Assembly: GCA_021234155.1 (NCBI GenBank)
Contig: JAJEKV010000050.1
Coordinates: 4,950,550-5,014,549, forward strand
Length of the DNA: 64,000 nucleotides
Reading direction: 5' to 3'
Source of the DNA: Isoetes taiwanensis
Taxonomy: Eukaryota > Streptophyta > Lycopodiopsida > Isoetales > Isoetaceae
Made by a program: the position numbers and the translations under genes. The notes beneath the pieces were generated by a model. It worked only from the letters and a program-made list of their open reading frames with translations. It did no database searches and was not told the origin of the DNA. Positions 31,776 through 43,640 of this stretch are shown piece by piece (position 1 is the stretch's first letter; each line of letters opens with the position of its first letter).

Positions 31776-32385
31776 TCACACGCTCTGATGGGTCGTGGTG
31801 ATTCCAAAGATAATTCAAGCTTAACATCCAAAACTGCATACGGACTATTGCAGGGGTCGAAACACACTGGAATGTCTTGCCCCTAATATTTGCGTTTTGT
31901 TGCTCCTCAGCTTGCCAGCTTGATTCTATAGTCGCGCGTAAACGGGCATGTTTGCCCGCGCTCGGGATGGTCGTGAAATCCACTCCCGATGTGGTTAACC
32001 CTACACATCGCTCGAAGTTAATCACCTCGCCCAAGCTCAAAAGACAATGGTTTTTGCATGTTTTTTCCCCGATTCGCTTGGATCCAGTGCTCAACCATCC
32101 GGCTCCCTTGATAGAATAAGGTTTTGAGATCGCATGCATTCCAATGCCTAATCGACACCATTCAAGAAGCCACTGAAAGCTCATTCAAAGATCGCAAGAT
32201 GCCAAAACACAACCCCTACACTCCGGCCAATCAGCGCGGGTTATCCCTTTAATTTCAAAACTGCGGGTTAGCTCTGACAAAGTGTGGTAAGTTCTGGAGA
32301 TAATAAGAGTTAACCCTACATGTGTCCCGCTTACCACATCCTGAGTAAAGGCGTATGGCTCCGCGGCTCCTCGCTTTTTCCTCAC
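31768..32385 (-). pseudogene. Unknown reading frame, about 205 codons with one internal stop
   Basis: An ATG at 32385 opens 66 codons ending in TGA (32185-32187). The same phase resumes at once with an ATG at 32184 and runs 138 codons to 31768. No other break occurs, which is unusual for this decayed window. The protein is not hydrophobic, has no obvious zinc finger, signal peptide or coiled coil, and contains GAGWLSTGSKRIGEKT and FTTIPSAGKHARLR. I do not recognise a family. It overlaps the end of the putative Copia LTR by a few bases, so it may be retroelement DNA read by chance. Confidence 0.3.
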
Positions 32386-33400
32386 CGCATCCTTTGTTAA
32401 AATGAATCATCGACACAAGTAAGCAGCCTAATTGCCTACCTACTCATCCTCGTGAAGAATTCACAAGGTTGCTAGAATCTATTCGTGTTGCCGTTGCAAG
32501 CATCTCTGTGGTTGTTGCAGAACTATTATATAAAGTGTGGAGTACTGTTCGATACGGTAGCACCAATTGTGACAGTAAGGTTGTGTTTGGATCATCATAA
32601 TTATGTCTATATTTTCTATTATTAATTGATGGAGTATTATTGAATGTAAAGGAGTTATTGTGAAAACGTTGTCTTTGAAGTTGATTGTCTTTTGATATAA
32701 AACATCTAACAATATAGATGAGCTCTCGAATTTCTATGGTAGTTATGCAAGTTAAGAAGCTTCTCCTCATGCTTATATGAAAAAATACGTGTGTTTTCTT
32801 CTAAATTACCATGCATTATATCTCATCTTGTCAAACTCTTCAAATTTGCAATACTATCTGTCTAATAACATCCAAAATCAACATTCAAGACTTCTCAGAT
32901 TAAGGACCCGCGATGCAGGCAATTTTGGCTATAAAACAAATAAGCATTTTCCGCTATTCCATTCGCAGTATTTCTAACGTACATTAGATAAAATATCGCA
33001 AATTGAGTCAAGAAATCGTGTTTCAAGATTCCATTTGATGGAAATAGATTCAAGGTACAAAATGCTTTAGGAGGTTGTTTTAAGCGCAATAAAGAGCATG
33101 GAATTCAAATGGGTCAACTGTCAAATAGAAGGAAGACAGAATATTCATGTACATCAAGCCAAATTTTAACATCCATGATAGAAATCTAATAGATCATCAA
33201 TTTGGATTTAGGTTGCCTGCTTCATGTCTTTTTGCAAATGACATTCAGGGACTTCCCAAAACTTAGAGCACAATGCCTCTCCGCATTGCCTCCAAGTCTC
33301 ATTATGTAAAGATAATAACAGGGGTTTTCAGGTTTTTGTACTACCAAGGTTTTCCTATGATTTCGATGTATCAAATTGATATACTAATACGCATATCTAG
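31776..33400. other. Unrecognised DNA with one long minus-strand reading frame
   Basis: The notable item is a minus-strand frame from 32385 to 31768, about 205 codons with a single TGA at 32185-32187; it is listed separately. The rest holds no motif that I recognise. Confidence 0.45.
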
Positions 33401-33414
33401 AGTGCAACCCATTT

Positions 33415-33600
33415 CTCGGTGCCATTGATTTTAGCCTTTTCAATGGTCAACAACCAATGGCTCACAAATTTTTAGCGTGGTGGTGCATGTACATGAAGGG
33501 CCATTGATTTGCTCTTTTTCAATGATCAATAACCACGCCTACAACAAAGCCCTTTTGTGTGTGTGTGGTGCATAATGGGCACATGAAGGGCTTGAAGGGC
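33415..33600. repeat. Imperfect duplication of about 90 bp
   Basis: GCCATTGATTTTAGCCTTTT and so on near 33421 resembles GCCATTGATTTGCTCTTTTT near 33501. Both are followed by CAATG-TCAA-AACCA and then a TGGTGCAT, ACATGAAGGGC segment. Diverged. Confidence 0.6.
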
Positions 33601-34212
33601 TTATGCAATGCGCTTCACCAAGTAAATACATTTCTTATCATATAACTTTGATCCATAGCCTGCTTGAGATGATTTTATTATGTTGAAAGCTCTTCCCAGA
33701 TCTTTTGATAGTATATGATATGGATATGTTTGTTGTTATCTATAAAACAGCAATTTTTCGGCCGGGTTTGGTAGGCTTTCACATCCTACCAAATTGATTA
33801 ATACAGGATTAAGCGCTTATTGGATATTGTTTTACGGCTCATTCCAAATGAAGCTTGCAAAAAATTACCATGCATTTTAGATTTTGAGGCAGTTATTACA
33901 AATTCCAAGGCTTCTAGATCCTTGTGCTATTGGTTTCTCACCACAAGAATCCATGGAGGCCAAAGGTCGGCCATAAATTCCAGCTGAAAAATGTTTGTGT
34001 AAGGTGTTGCAAACTTTATGACTTTCGCACGGGGATCAATCAGCTTCTATCTTTTTATGGTAACTTTATCATGTGGCTTTTAACACAAACTATTAACATT
34101 CAATATATAGAATAGTCTCTTCTTAACACAGGGTCAATTAACAATATAATACCATTTATTATTGGTCAATCAATGATAATTAGCCAAAGGGATAGTTACC
34201 ATCGATACTACT
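33601..34212. other. No recognisable gene
   Basis: AT-rich spacer. Nothing found on either strand apart from short chance frames. Confidence 0.5.
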
Positions 34213-34560
34213 GGGTCCAACACATTTAAATTAAAATTTCTAAAACCCCTTTGGTTTGGGTGCATATTCACACGTAAGACGAGAGGGCAGCAGAGCCCTC
34301 TATAATTGTATTTTTGCACGCATCAAATCAACACCATATAAAAGATTCCGCTTGAAATCTTATAGTATTTTGCTTAATCTTGTTATACAAGATAAAGCAA
34401 AATTTTGTACTTGCATACCCCACAAACGAGGAACTTTTACGCATGCTGTAGATTAAGGAATAAGGTGAATATGCCTATCCAACAAATTCTCCGCTGTCCT
34501 GAATCACCCCGTGAATATGCACCCAAACCAAAGGGGTTTAATTTAAAATGTGTTGGACCC
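34213..34560. mobile_element. Foldback (MITE-like) element
   Basis: Inverted arms at 34213-34271 and 34511-34560. Both begin GGGTCCAACACATTT when read inward and share CCCCTTTGGTTTGGGTGCAT then ATTCAC; the left arm has a 9-base insertion. The spacer is 239 bp, has no transposase and contains a small perfect stem (GAGGGC at 34283-34288, GCCCTC at 34295-34300). Size, long inverted arms and lack of coding fit a miniature inverted-repeat transposable element. No target duplication is obvious at the flanks (GATACTACT left, AATGGTCAG right), so superfamily and exact ends are open. Confidence 0.75.
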
Positions 34561-34725
34561 AATGGTCAGGTTAATTAATGTCACCGTAGTTAAAGTTGGT
34601 TGTTAATGCTGGCCGGTTGTTGGTGTGTTGGTTGTTATGTGTTGGGGGATTTAATTTCTATATGTTGGATGTTAATGGTTTGTGTTGTCTAAAAATCTAT
34701 GCTTGCTACTGGGCCCAGGAATTTG

Positions 34726-34876
34726 AAGTTGGTAGCAACTCTTTGTTGTGAAGCAATATGAAAAATCTTGAGACACAGAAAAGTTGCATAATTTAACCTC
34801 CAAGTTGGTAGCAACTCTTTGTTGTGAAGCAATATGAAAAATCTTGAGACACAGAAAAGTTGCATAATTAACCTCC
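34726..34876. repeat. 76-bp tandem duplication
   Basis: 34726-34801 and 34802-34876 are identical except for one missing T in the second copy (AATTTAACC versus AATTAACC). Confidence 0.95.
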
Positions 34877-35897
34877 AAGTCAGCCATTTTTTGTGCTAAG
34901 GAATGTTTAAATTACAGAAAAGAATTGATTCCATTTCATAGGCAAGGTAAAGACACGTACAAAGGGCAATAAACTTTCTCCTATGTAGCAGATGCCATTC
35001 CCTACCATAACAGATTCAGCATCAGTTCCAAAAGTACAAGGCAGACAAAAAAGATTTCACTGCTATATAGGTTGTATGAGGCTGTAGGATTATATATCAT
35101 GGCCAATGCATTTCAACCAACCAGCTAGATACGTTTGCAATATTGTTCCTTGGTATGCCATCCATGATATCACGTGATCACTATATTCTTTAAATATATG
35201 TCACTAGCGCATCTATGATACATAACCATTTTTTTTCTAAAGCTTACTTATTTTGCTGCACGAAATAGAATGTCAAAATTATTGGGCATAAAGTATTCCA
35301 CTGGAAACATGGGTTAATAGCAACCTGCAACAACTATTAGCACATATATTATATACTGTATTGATATTACAATATGCTATTTGTTACTGCTTTTATTCAT
35401 TCTAAGTTCTTAAAGTTGGCAGGGAAACCTGCAAGAAAACTTGCAAGAAAACCAGACTAGTAAGAGGATTCAAATTATGCAATAAAAAAGTTTCTTATCA
35501 GTAGCATAGTTCTAAGGCACCCTATGCCAGACATTTCAACAATATACTGTGCTGCACTGCTACGACTTATCCTCTAGTTGATGAATGTACCTTGTCTTGA
35601 GTGTTGATTTTGAGCTCTGTACTTATGTATAATGTCATGCTTTGTACTTTTTGGCATACTCAAAACCTACCTTATGGCTGGGACAATTCCATTGTATCAA
35701 CAAGTAATTATCAGTCGCAATTGACAAGCTATGCCAGTAGTAAGACAAGCAATATGATTCGTTTGAACATGCAGACAAACATATGTGATGCAAAGATAAT
35801 GGGATCCATCAGTTTATTAGGTCCTTATTGCAGTATTTCCATCATAGCTATAAATTCAAGCCCTGCTCTTCCATATTCCAACATTTTATTGCTCGCT
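34877..35897. other. Upstream region of the SAUR-like gene
   Basis: No separate gene recognised. A TATAAATT sequence at 35849-35856, about 49 bp before the putative SAUR start codon, could be a TATA box. I did not find a convincing auxin-response element pair (TGTCTC/GAGACA) close to it. Confidence 0.4.
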
Positions 35898-36325
35898 ATG
35901 GCCGCTTTGAAATCTAAATTGCAAAAATCCTCTGATTTACTACAAGGAAAGAGCATGTTATCAAGATCAAGTTCTTGGGGCAGTAGCAAGAGAAGCTCCT
36001 TTTGGTTCAAACATAGTTCTTTTAAATTATAAAGGCAAATGAGTGACTTCGACATTGATTATGAGGAGAATACGTCGTGTTTTGAGATTTTAGAAATGCC
36101 ATGTGTGGCAATGTATATGGGAAAGCAACGACAGAGATCTGTTGTTCCAATTTATGTTTTGAGCCATTCCTTGATGAGAAGATTGCTTGAAGATGTGCTG
36201 AAGAATATGAATTTGAATACAGAGGACTCACAATACCATGTGACGCTGTGTTGTTTGAGCACTTTCTATGGCTTTTGGAAAAGAACCAGAAGCAGCAATT
36301 CAACTGGCATTTAATCAGCTCTTAG
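35898..36325 (+). pseudogene. SAUR-family (small auxin-up RNA) gene, broken
   Basis: SAUR proteins are small plant proteins that promote cell expansion by inhibiting PP2C.D phosphatases at the plasma membrane. From ATG 35898 the frame gives a basic, serine-rich N-terminus (KSKLQKSSDLLQGKSMLSRS) and hits TAA at 36030-36032. In the same phase it then gives MPCVAMYMGKQRQRSVVPIY, LSHSLMRRLLEDV, the SAUR core (V-VG-RQRFVIP, LSHPLFRxLLE). After a one-base phase change near 36231-36236 it gives IPCDAVLFEHFLWLLEK, the conserved SAUR C-terminal motif, ending at TAG 36323-36325. Total length of about 142 codons is normal for the family, and the intronless structure fits too. Two lesions make it a pseudogene as given. 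Because the window shows many indels between duplicates, either lesion could also be a sequencing error. Confidence 0.75.
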
Positions 36326-38620
36326 ATTTCTACAACTCTTACGAGGAGGCAGAAATTTAATCTCTCATAATGTTCTGTACAGAAACTGCCCCCATTTTTG
36401 GGCGATCAATTATACTTCAAGTTTTGTTGCATGTTTTTCTGGGTAGAGGACGTGTTATAGTTGTGCCTCGCAGAGGTGGCTTAGCCACGAGCATTTGATG
36501 ATGGAACCCACCAGGTCACGTGCTATAGCAGACAGTTGCTTTTGCTGTGCGACATCTTTGACTTGGTCATTTGCAATGGACTAGCGCAATAGCCATCCTC
36601 TAGCAGCTACACTTGTAGGCATGAGAACCATGGAGACGGCTCCGATGTCGTGGATTACGTGCTACCTTTGCCTTGGCACAGACAATGATGAAGTTGATTC
36701 CAATCATCAACCCTCAAAATCCATATAAGGGTTGGGATTTCTGTGCCTTCACTGCACAGTACACAATAAGAGGGGAAGCCCTCCCCCCCCCAATCCAAAA
36801 CCAAAAAAAGGATCTCTGAGGCCAGGGTGAGTGTATACTATGTTCCATTTGTAGTGTTGTGGCAGAATTGTGACCATTGGAGATTCTGGAGGATGGAATC
36901 GCCAGAGGTTGGGATTGCATCACATCACTACATTAAGAGTAAATGTAATTTCAGTGGCTATGTGTTGGATCCAATGTTTCCTCATTGTTCACGTCAAAAG
37001 GAAGATCACTTCTTCACTCATCGAGCATATATAAAGTGCTTAAATTTTCCATTGTTTTGTCCTTCGACTCATACCAGTAATCTAATCGCTAGTATTTACC
37101 GCCACGCATTTTGTATTTTTATTTTCTCCTCGCGAAAGTCGACAGCTCTGGCCGTGGCTTATGGCAAGGACCCAGACTCCAAAACAATCAGATTCGGATC
37201 TCAAATGACTCCAAGGTGTGTGACAATCTGCTAGAAAGCCGAGGTATCTAAATGTATAGTGAACATGAAATATATCCCTTTGCATGCCAAAACTGAGGAA
37301 GAGGAAGTTTATTCTAAATTTGCCATTTCGTCAGTTTGGAGTTGTGAGAACTTCTACAACATCTATATGTCGCTGAAATCATATACATCTCGCACTATAC
37401 CATAATTGAATCTCGTGTTAACACTTCGTCAGGGTCTTATATCAGATTGCCTCGGCTATAATATAGGCTTTGATAATCGTCTGCGTTCGACTCATGCACA
37501 TAGGTTTACGCGAGATTGGAGATCTTCCTTCACCATAACACATGTATTTGTGTTCTCGCGACTCGCTGTGGCTCCAGTGAAAAATCGAGAGTGCATTTTG
37601 ATCCCATATTTGCCAAAGCTCTGAAATTCAAGTAAATAAGTTTGCTAAGTAATGTCATTCAAAGCTTATTCCGTAATAATTAATGTTCAATTAGTATGTT
37701 TGTATTGGGAGCCTCATAACAAAGAATCATATAATCTTACCGTATTTTTATCAATCATCTCTTTTTTTATGTATGCATCATTCCTATAAAATATGTTCCA
37801 ACATGCTAGATTCTATCGGGCCAAGTAAGTATGACCAAATTCTAAAACCAGCCTTGCAAATACATTGGTCAACTTTATATGTGAAAAGCAGCATTTTCTA
37901 GAGATCTCAGCGCATTTGCCAAAAACATTGTGTAGGTGCATTTGCATGCATTTTTACAAAACATACATTACCTAATTTTTGTTTTCCATTGTTTAGGTAT
38001 ACTTGGAAATATTCGAGGATGCATAAGTCGACATTTGCAACTTTTATGCCAAAGGGCCTTCTTTCTTTAAAGGTATATTCCTTTTTGTTTTATTTGGTGT
38101 CATAAACGCCCTACCCTCTTGTTATTTCCCTTTGTTTTGTTTCTCTGGCTATAAACCATCTTTGATGCATATGTATCTCAATTTTCTCGCGACTAGGTGG
38201 CAGCTTTCCATCTTATGTGATTGCACTAGCTTTTTATGTAAGTGAATACAATGTGTTGTACAAACAAATATGCTAAGTTGCTAAGTATATTTTGCGTGCT
38301 TAAATCTTAGGCAAATGAGCATCCTAAGCACCGCTTGATGGTGTTACAGCTTTTTGATGTGGGCTACTAGATTATCTTGATGTTTCTTGAAATTTGTTTA
38401 AATGTTGACACTAGATTCTGATTATGTTGCGTGTCTTGCGGGGCTTAATTGAGATTATGGAATGCAATCTACTACCATGCTTATATTGTTTCGGTTATTT
38501 CCCTATTTCCAAATGCAAGGCATGTTCAAACTTCTTCATGGTGTTTCTTTTAAATGTTATACAAAGTTCCTATGCCACTATAAATGTCTAGGATATGCTC
38601 GAGCTATGATCTCCATGTTT
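36326..38620. other. No recognisable gene
   Basis: Downstream of the SAUR-like gene. Several frames of 60-135 codons, none with a known motif. A run of nine C bases lies near 36783-36793. Possible SAUR 3' UTR at the start. Confidence 0.45.
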
Positions 38621-39580
38621 TTTTGAAGAATCAGGTCATCAATATATTAAAATAACGTAATGTTACAAAGCAAGTGAGGAGTGAAGGAGAATCAGCTCTT
38701 CAAAGAGACAAATGATACCTCGACACCTACAACAAACTCACAAAAAACTCAGAATCCCCATCACTGCATAAAACCGACTATCACCATTCATAACATCCAA
38801 GAAGTCCTACTAAATGGCAAACTTCTCGCCTCCTTCTACTAATCCCTAGAAATACTGTAAGCTTTGAAATAGCCACCGAAGTCGAGAATCGGGGAGAGGC
38901 CGCGAGCCCAATCCTAAAGATCCAAACTCCGCCGCTCCAACGTTTACACCAAATCCGCTAATGCGACAGATGCAGTATTTGCCGCCGCAAGAGCCGCCAA
39001 GCACCGTGATATTACTACGCAGCGAACCGGGCTTAGCTCGACCCCACCAAATGCAGCCCCCACTCCAATCCCGTGCAAACAAGTAAGTGAGAGGCAAACC
39101 GCATAATGCCCATACATTCTCAATGATGAAGGCCACAACAAGGGCAGAGAAGGCTCACACTGGCCTAAATCGACTCACAAGGCACCGCACTCACGCGGCA
39201 CCACCAGCGCGTAGAGCACTCCTAACCTTCTCGGCAGCGAGCCCGCGCCCATCGCCCAAACCGAAGCCATCGAGAACCCGGAAGCCGCAGAGACCACCTG
39301 CCCGGCAAGGGGCAAAGGCGTCAAGAATAGCTAGCACCCGTAACAAGATCAAGACAAAAAACAAGAAGACACACATCCTGATGAACCTTCCAAACCCCAC
39401 TCCACCACATCATCCCTAGGGACATGGTTAATACCTCCCCGCCACTTGTTCCTGATAGTTCCAGTTTTGAAGCCCGAAGAACTCCCCACGGCTAGCTGAC
39501 CTAAACACAACTCTCCTCCAAGGTGAGCACAAAGCAGCTCACTTTCCAACGGGCCTGACCCAGCATGCACGCGGCTTTTA
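38621..39580 (-). other. GC-rich segment, possibly a LINE 3' part
   Basis: The core (about 38850-39580) is markedly more GC-rich than its surroundings and carries long overlapping frames on both strands. On the minus strand it would run into an AT-rich tail (GCTTTGTAACATTACG, then ATATTGATGACC) and a short A run at 38620, a layout seen at 3' ends of plant LINEs. No RT or endonuclease motif could be read in any frame, so the assignment is only a suggestion. An island-like gene 5' end is an alternative. Confidence 0.3.
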
Positions 39581-42500
39581 AGGCAAGTGCGCCAGGGGTA
39601 AAGGAACCAAAAGGAGAAGAGTGGTGATAAATCGAGGCATAATCTAGTTGGAAGAGCTCACGCATATGTACTATGATTCTTCTGTCTTATTATTACATTT
39701 TTCACTTGGAAAAGACGCAAAGGGATCTTGAAGCCGAAGTGGTGAAGTTGCCCGCCAGGCTCCATTGTTCCTTTAGCTTCTTCCTCGCTATCGAAGGTAG
39801 TGAAACCTATTCTCTTTGATTATTCTAGTGTTCTCTGTGTTTTGAAATGGTGGATCTTTATGCTTTAGGTTCTAAATGCAATGGACATTAAGATCTTTAA
39901 AAGACATCTATTTAAGTTTTATCCGCATTCTTTAGAAAATTGATCCGGCAGTAGCTGTGCACAAAATCAACCCAAATTTCTATGTGTGCTCTTTTACCTT
40001 TACTTATATGTTATAATTAATGTAGATGTGATAGACATGTGTAGGGTATTGGGCTTATCTTTTTTCAAATCCCCAAATGGTTGTATCTTTTACCTATATA
40101 TAGCTTGCACATTTATTTGGGGATCCATTTCCATCGAGTCACTATCATCAAGGCTTCAATGTTGTGCATTTGCAACTATAGCCCGTGAATGCAACCTTGA
40201 AAATCGAAAGTATGAGGTAAACATGCCTAGTTAACTATGTTTCAAGCCTATCATGTTGCATTTACTACTTAATTTGGCAAAATCATTGGCCGCAAATATT
40301 GTATTGAGGGGACCTGCTTTTCCTCATAATGGGCCATTCAGATGTAAGTGTGTATGGTATGTACAAAAATCGCGTCTATTTGGCACAAAGGGGATATCAT
40401 CCGTAAGGAATTTACCACTCTTTCAAAGACATAAGGCCAATTACATTGTCGGAATGTGCCCATGCTCCTATAATAGCATATGATGGTCCAAGCTCATTGA
40501 ATGTAAACATCAAATGGAGAAAATTCCAATTTTTTCATCATTGTGTTTCAGCATTTCTACTAGCTCATTTTGGGAATGGTGATCTCGTTTTGCATTTGTC
40601 TGCTTACCAACAAACCTTTTTCCTTCCAAGATAATACACATAAGATACGCGGGCGCCAAGGTCACGCTAACATTTTTCTAGTCCAATGCAAAGGCCACCT
40701 TGTGTTGTATATAAGATATTCTATGCAAAAGTTAAGGTTTCGCACCCTTGGAGGAGAATATAGTTGGAGACTCTTTCTACATTTGTGGGAAGTGCATATT
40801 CAAACACTTTGCTAGGGAGTTGATATCGCCTATTGTGTTCCTAACAGCTCAAACCAAGTTGGATTTAATTCCTATTGTGTTCGTCACAACTCCAGTCATA
40901 TTGGATTAAATATGTGCATCAATATGGTAGAAACGGCCTGTGAATTTTTTCTCCTTTTCTAGCTAAGCCCTCGATCTAATGCTTCGCTTTTATAGTGATC
41001 ACTAATTTATTGGATAGCAAAGTTGATGATCGTGGTGGATAAAACAATTGTGATGATATCTAATCTTTTTACATGATATACCTTTCCGATATTGCCGGGT
41101 CTATCTCAAGTTTTCGGCAATCTACTTGCAGAATCTTGTTTAGGAATTAGATGGAATAAGTGATATCCTTGTCAAAATGTGCATGGCTCCCCCCACTAGC
41201 AGTAGAGTGGTGATAAAGCGTACGGTCCTGATTTTGATGATGTAAACCCACATAATTTAGTTGTAAGAACATGTTGTGATATTGAACTACTCAAGTGAAA
41301 TACCCGCATTACCCTTATTCATTTGAAAACTCTCAAAGCCGCTTTATTTTTTTGAAAAAGACGCTATGTTTTACCCAAATATACTCCCGCTAGTGCACCT
41401 ATGTAAGCCCTACTCGATGTAAATCGCATCTCTTTCAAGTTCCCAACCGCCAAAGTTGGGCACAAGGAGTCAATATAATAAATAAAAGCATAATAATATT
41501 TTACACTTTGGTCACACAATTTTGAAATCAACTGTACACAATCCATCAGCTCATCACCCCGCTTTAAACCCGTGGGAGAAGCCTATTAATTAGGAGTTGT
41601 AACTATGGTATAAAAATTGCCTTTAAGCAAGCATAAAGAAACAGAGGCACTACTATATGATAACCCCCGCGTGATTGATAACAAACCGTGATAGATTCAA
41701 TACGCTGTACGCTTTATACCTAAATAATGCGATGAATTGTATGATACTCAAGATAAACTCTGTCAGATAAAACGCGAAAAAATACGAAAACACCCTATTG
41801 TTTAAAGGATTTTCGCAAGGATACAAACCACACGGCGATTAGACAACCTTCTGGATGACGCGAACTGCTACAGACAAATAAAACAACGCCATCAAGACGC
41901 TTAATATTTTTAAGACGCTGCTTTAGTTGTTTTCGTGATACGCCAAATAATTCTAAACTTCGTGGCACGCTGCTCGAGCGTCACAAGACGCTGAAGAAGG
42001 TTCGCTGCATCGCTGACCATGGTTTATCGCCAAAATTTCGGAAATGCTTTTCCTAATTCTACTAAGCAAAATGCTTGCAGCTAATTGCTTAGCCCCTGTA
42101 AGTAATCATATTAGTATATAAGAAAAACGTGATTAGCCCTAGACCACCGCAAATCAGCGAACGCTAAAGTTGAGCCAAAATACTCATTGGGAAAGCGACG
42201 CCTCAGGTATCGCTTTTCATGTCACGAAGCCTCGACGTTGATACCGGAATGAGTTTACCTCGCTCCAAAGGTTTCCGTTCTTTGGGTTCGTGATCCGCTT
42301 CCATAGAATATCCTATAGGGTCTTGTTCAACCCCCTTGATTCTCGTGACGGACCATCTATAAAACTTCATGATCGTATCCGTGGGTGAAGTATTTTTGAA
42401 AACCGTGAGAAACCAAACCGTACTAAGTGATGTGGAGATTGGATTTTTCAAAACAAAGGCCGTGATAGAGAGTTTTGGACCAAGAGAATATTTTCAGCAA

Positions 42501-43200
42501 GCAGATAACGCTACCACCGTAAAGCCAGTGAACAAATTCAATTTGTGGTTAAAGGCGTTACCACAACGCCATTGCCCGAACCTATTACTCAAGAATGGCC
42601 TCGTCATACACGGGTCCAAAATGATCCAATCAAAGCCAGTGCACCACCACGCAGCAACTTGCCACCAGCCGTACGCAATGTAAGACCCAGCACTCCATGA
42701 ACTTGCAAACCCGGCTGGCCCGTCATGACCGCCTTGGAAAGAGTGCTTAGGTGTCGTGGATCGATTATCTCAACTTTCAATCATAACAGCCAGTGAAAGG
42801 AGGCGTAGTGAAAGTACCGCCGCCAAACACCGAACAAGCCGCCGCCTCTTCGAGACATGCTTGGGCGAGCCATTTTGGAAAGGTGTAAAAGAATGTTGTG
42901 AGGTGCGCAACCGCCACGTGCCATCAAAACCCTGGATTCTTCTCGAAGGTAAGCACTAGAAAGGTCCGGAGGTGTTGGCACCCATTCAATCCTTCCTAGA
43001 ACGTGATGGTCGCGAATGCCATTGCATGCTTGACACTACCGAGACTTCAATGAACGCATGGAAGAAGTCATACAATGATCTTCATGGCGCCACATTACGC
43101 CTTAGACCCACACAACTACCGACATATATATAGAGGGGCAGCGAATGGCCACAAACAGGCTGTAAAATGTTCTATCCTAACAAATTTCTGACTACAAGCT
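39581..43200. other. No recognisable gene
   Basis: Mixed AT-rich and CG-containing DNA. Frames such as 39986-40234 and 40253-40483 (plus) and 42369-42683 (plus) show no known motif. No strong repeats noticed. Confidence 0.45.
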
Positions 43201-43209
43201 TTCATTGCC

Positions 43210-43640
43210 GAAGTTAATCAATACCAGAACCTGAGTGGAAGGTGGGGCGATGAAGAGCTCGTGACGACCGAGAGTCAAGTAAGAAGGAACCAAATATGGA
43301 ATCATATGCATGGTGGCAAGCCCACTCGGCAGTTATTACTACCTTGCGTGCAATTGCAATGACTATCCTCTCTTTGCATCTCCAATAGTGCAAGTGAGAG
43401 GAATTGGTGCCTATAAGTATATACACAAAGGTCACCTCGCAATCGCTATTACATAAGAAGGCGCATAAACTTGTATACAACTTCAAACCGGGCGCGCTAT
43501 TTAATCACAACAAAGGGTATCCAAGAATCGATAAGCTACGCTTCTTTCATGGATGCGTATCTCGGCGGAAGAGGACAACTTCAAGCATTGGGCCGAGGAC
43601 GGAACCGCTGCAAAATAAATGCCGCAAACCATGTTGACGG
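43210..43640 (+). pseudogene. Possible Helitron Rep fragment (weak)
   Basis: Near 43392-43440 a plus-strand frame reads IGAYKYIHKGHLAIAI. Plant Helitron Rep/helicase proteins contain an A-KY--KYI-KGHD segment following an INVE motif, and the resemblance extends weakly upstream (PLFASPIVQV) but not to the two-histidine Rep motif. A MLTA-like tetrapeptide follows near 43632. No helicase motif, no 5' TC end and no CTRR hairpin end was found. This could be coincidence. Confidence 0.25.
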
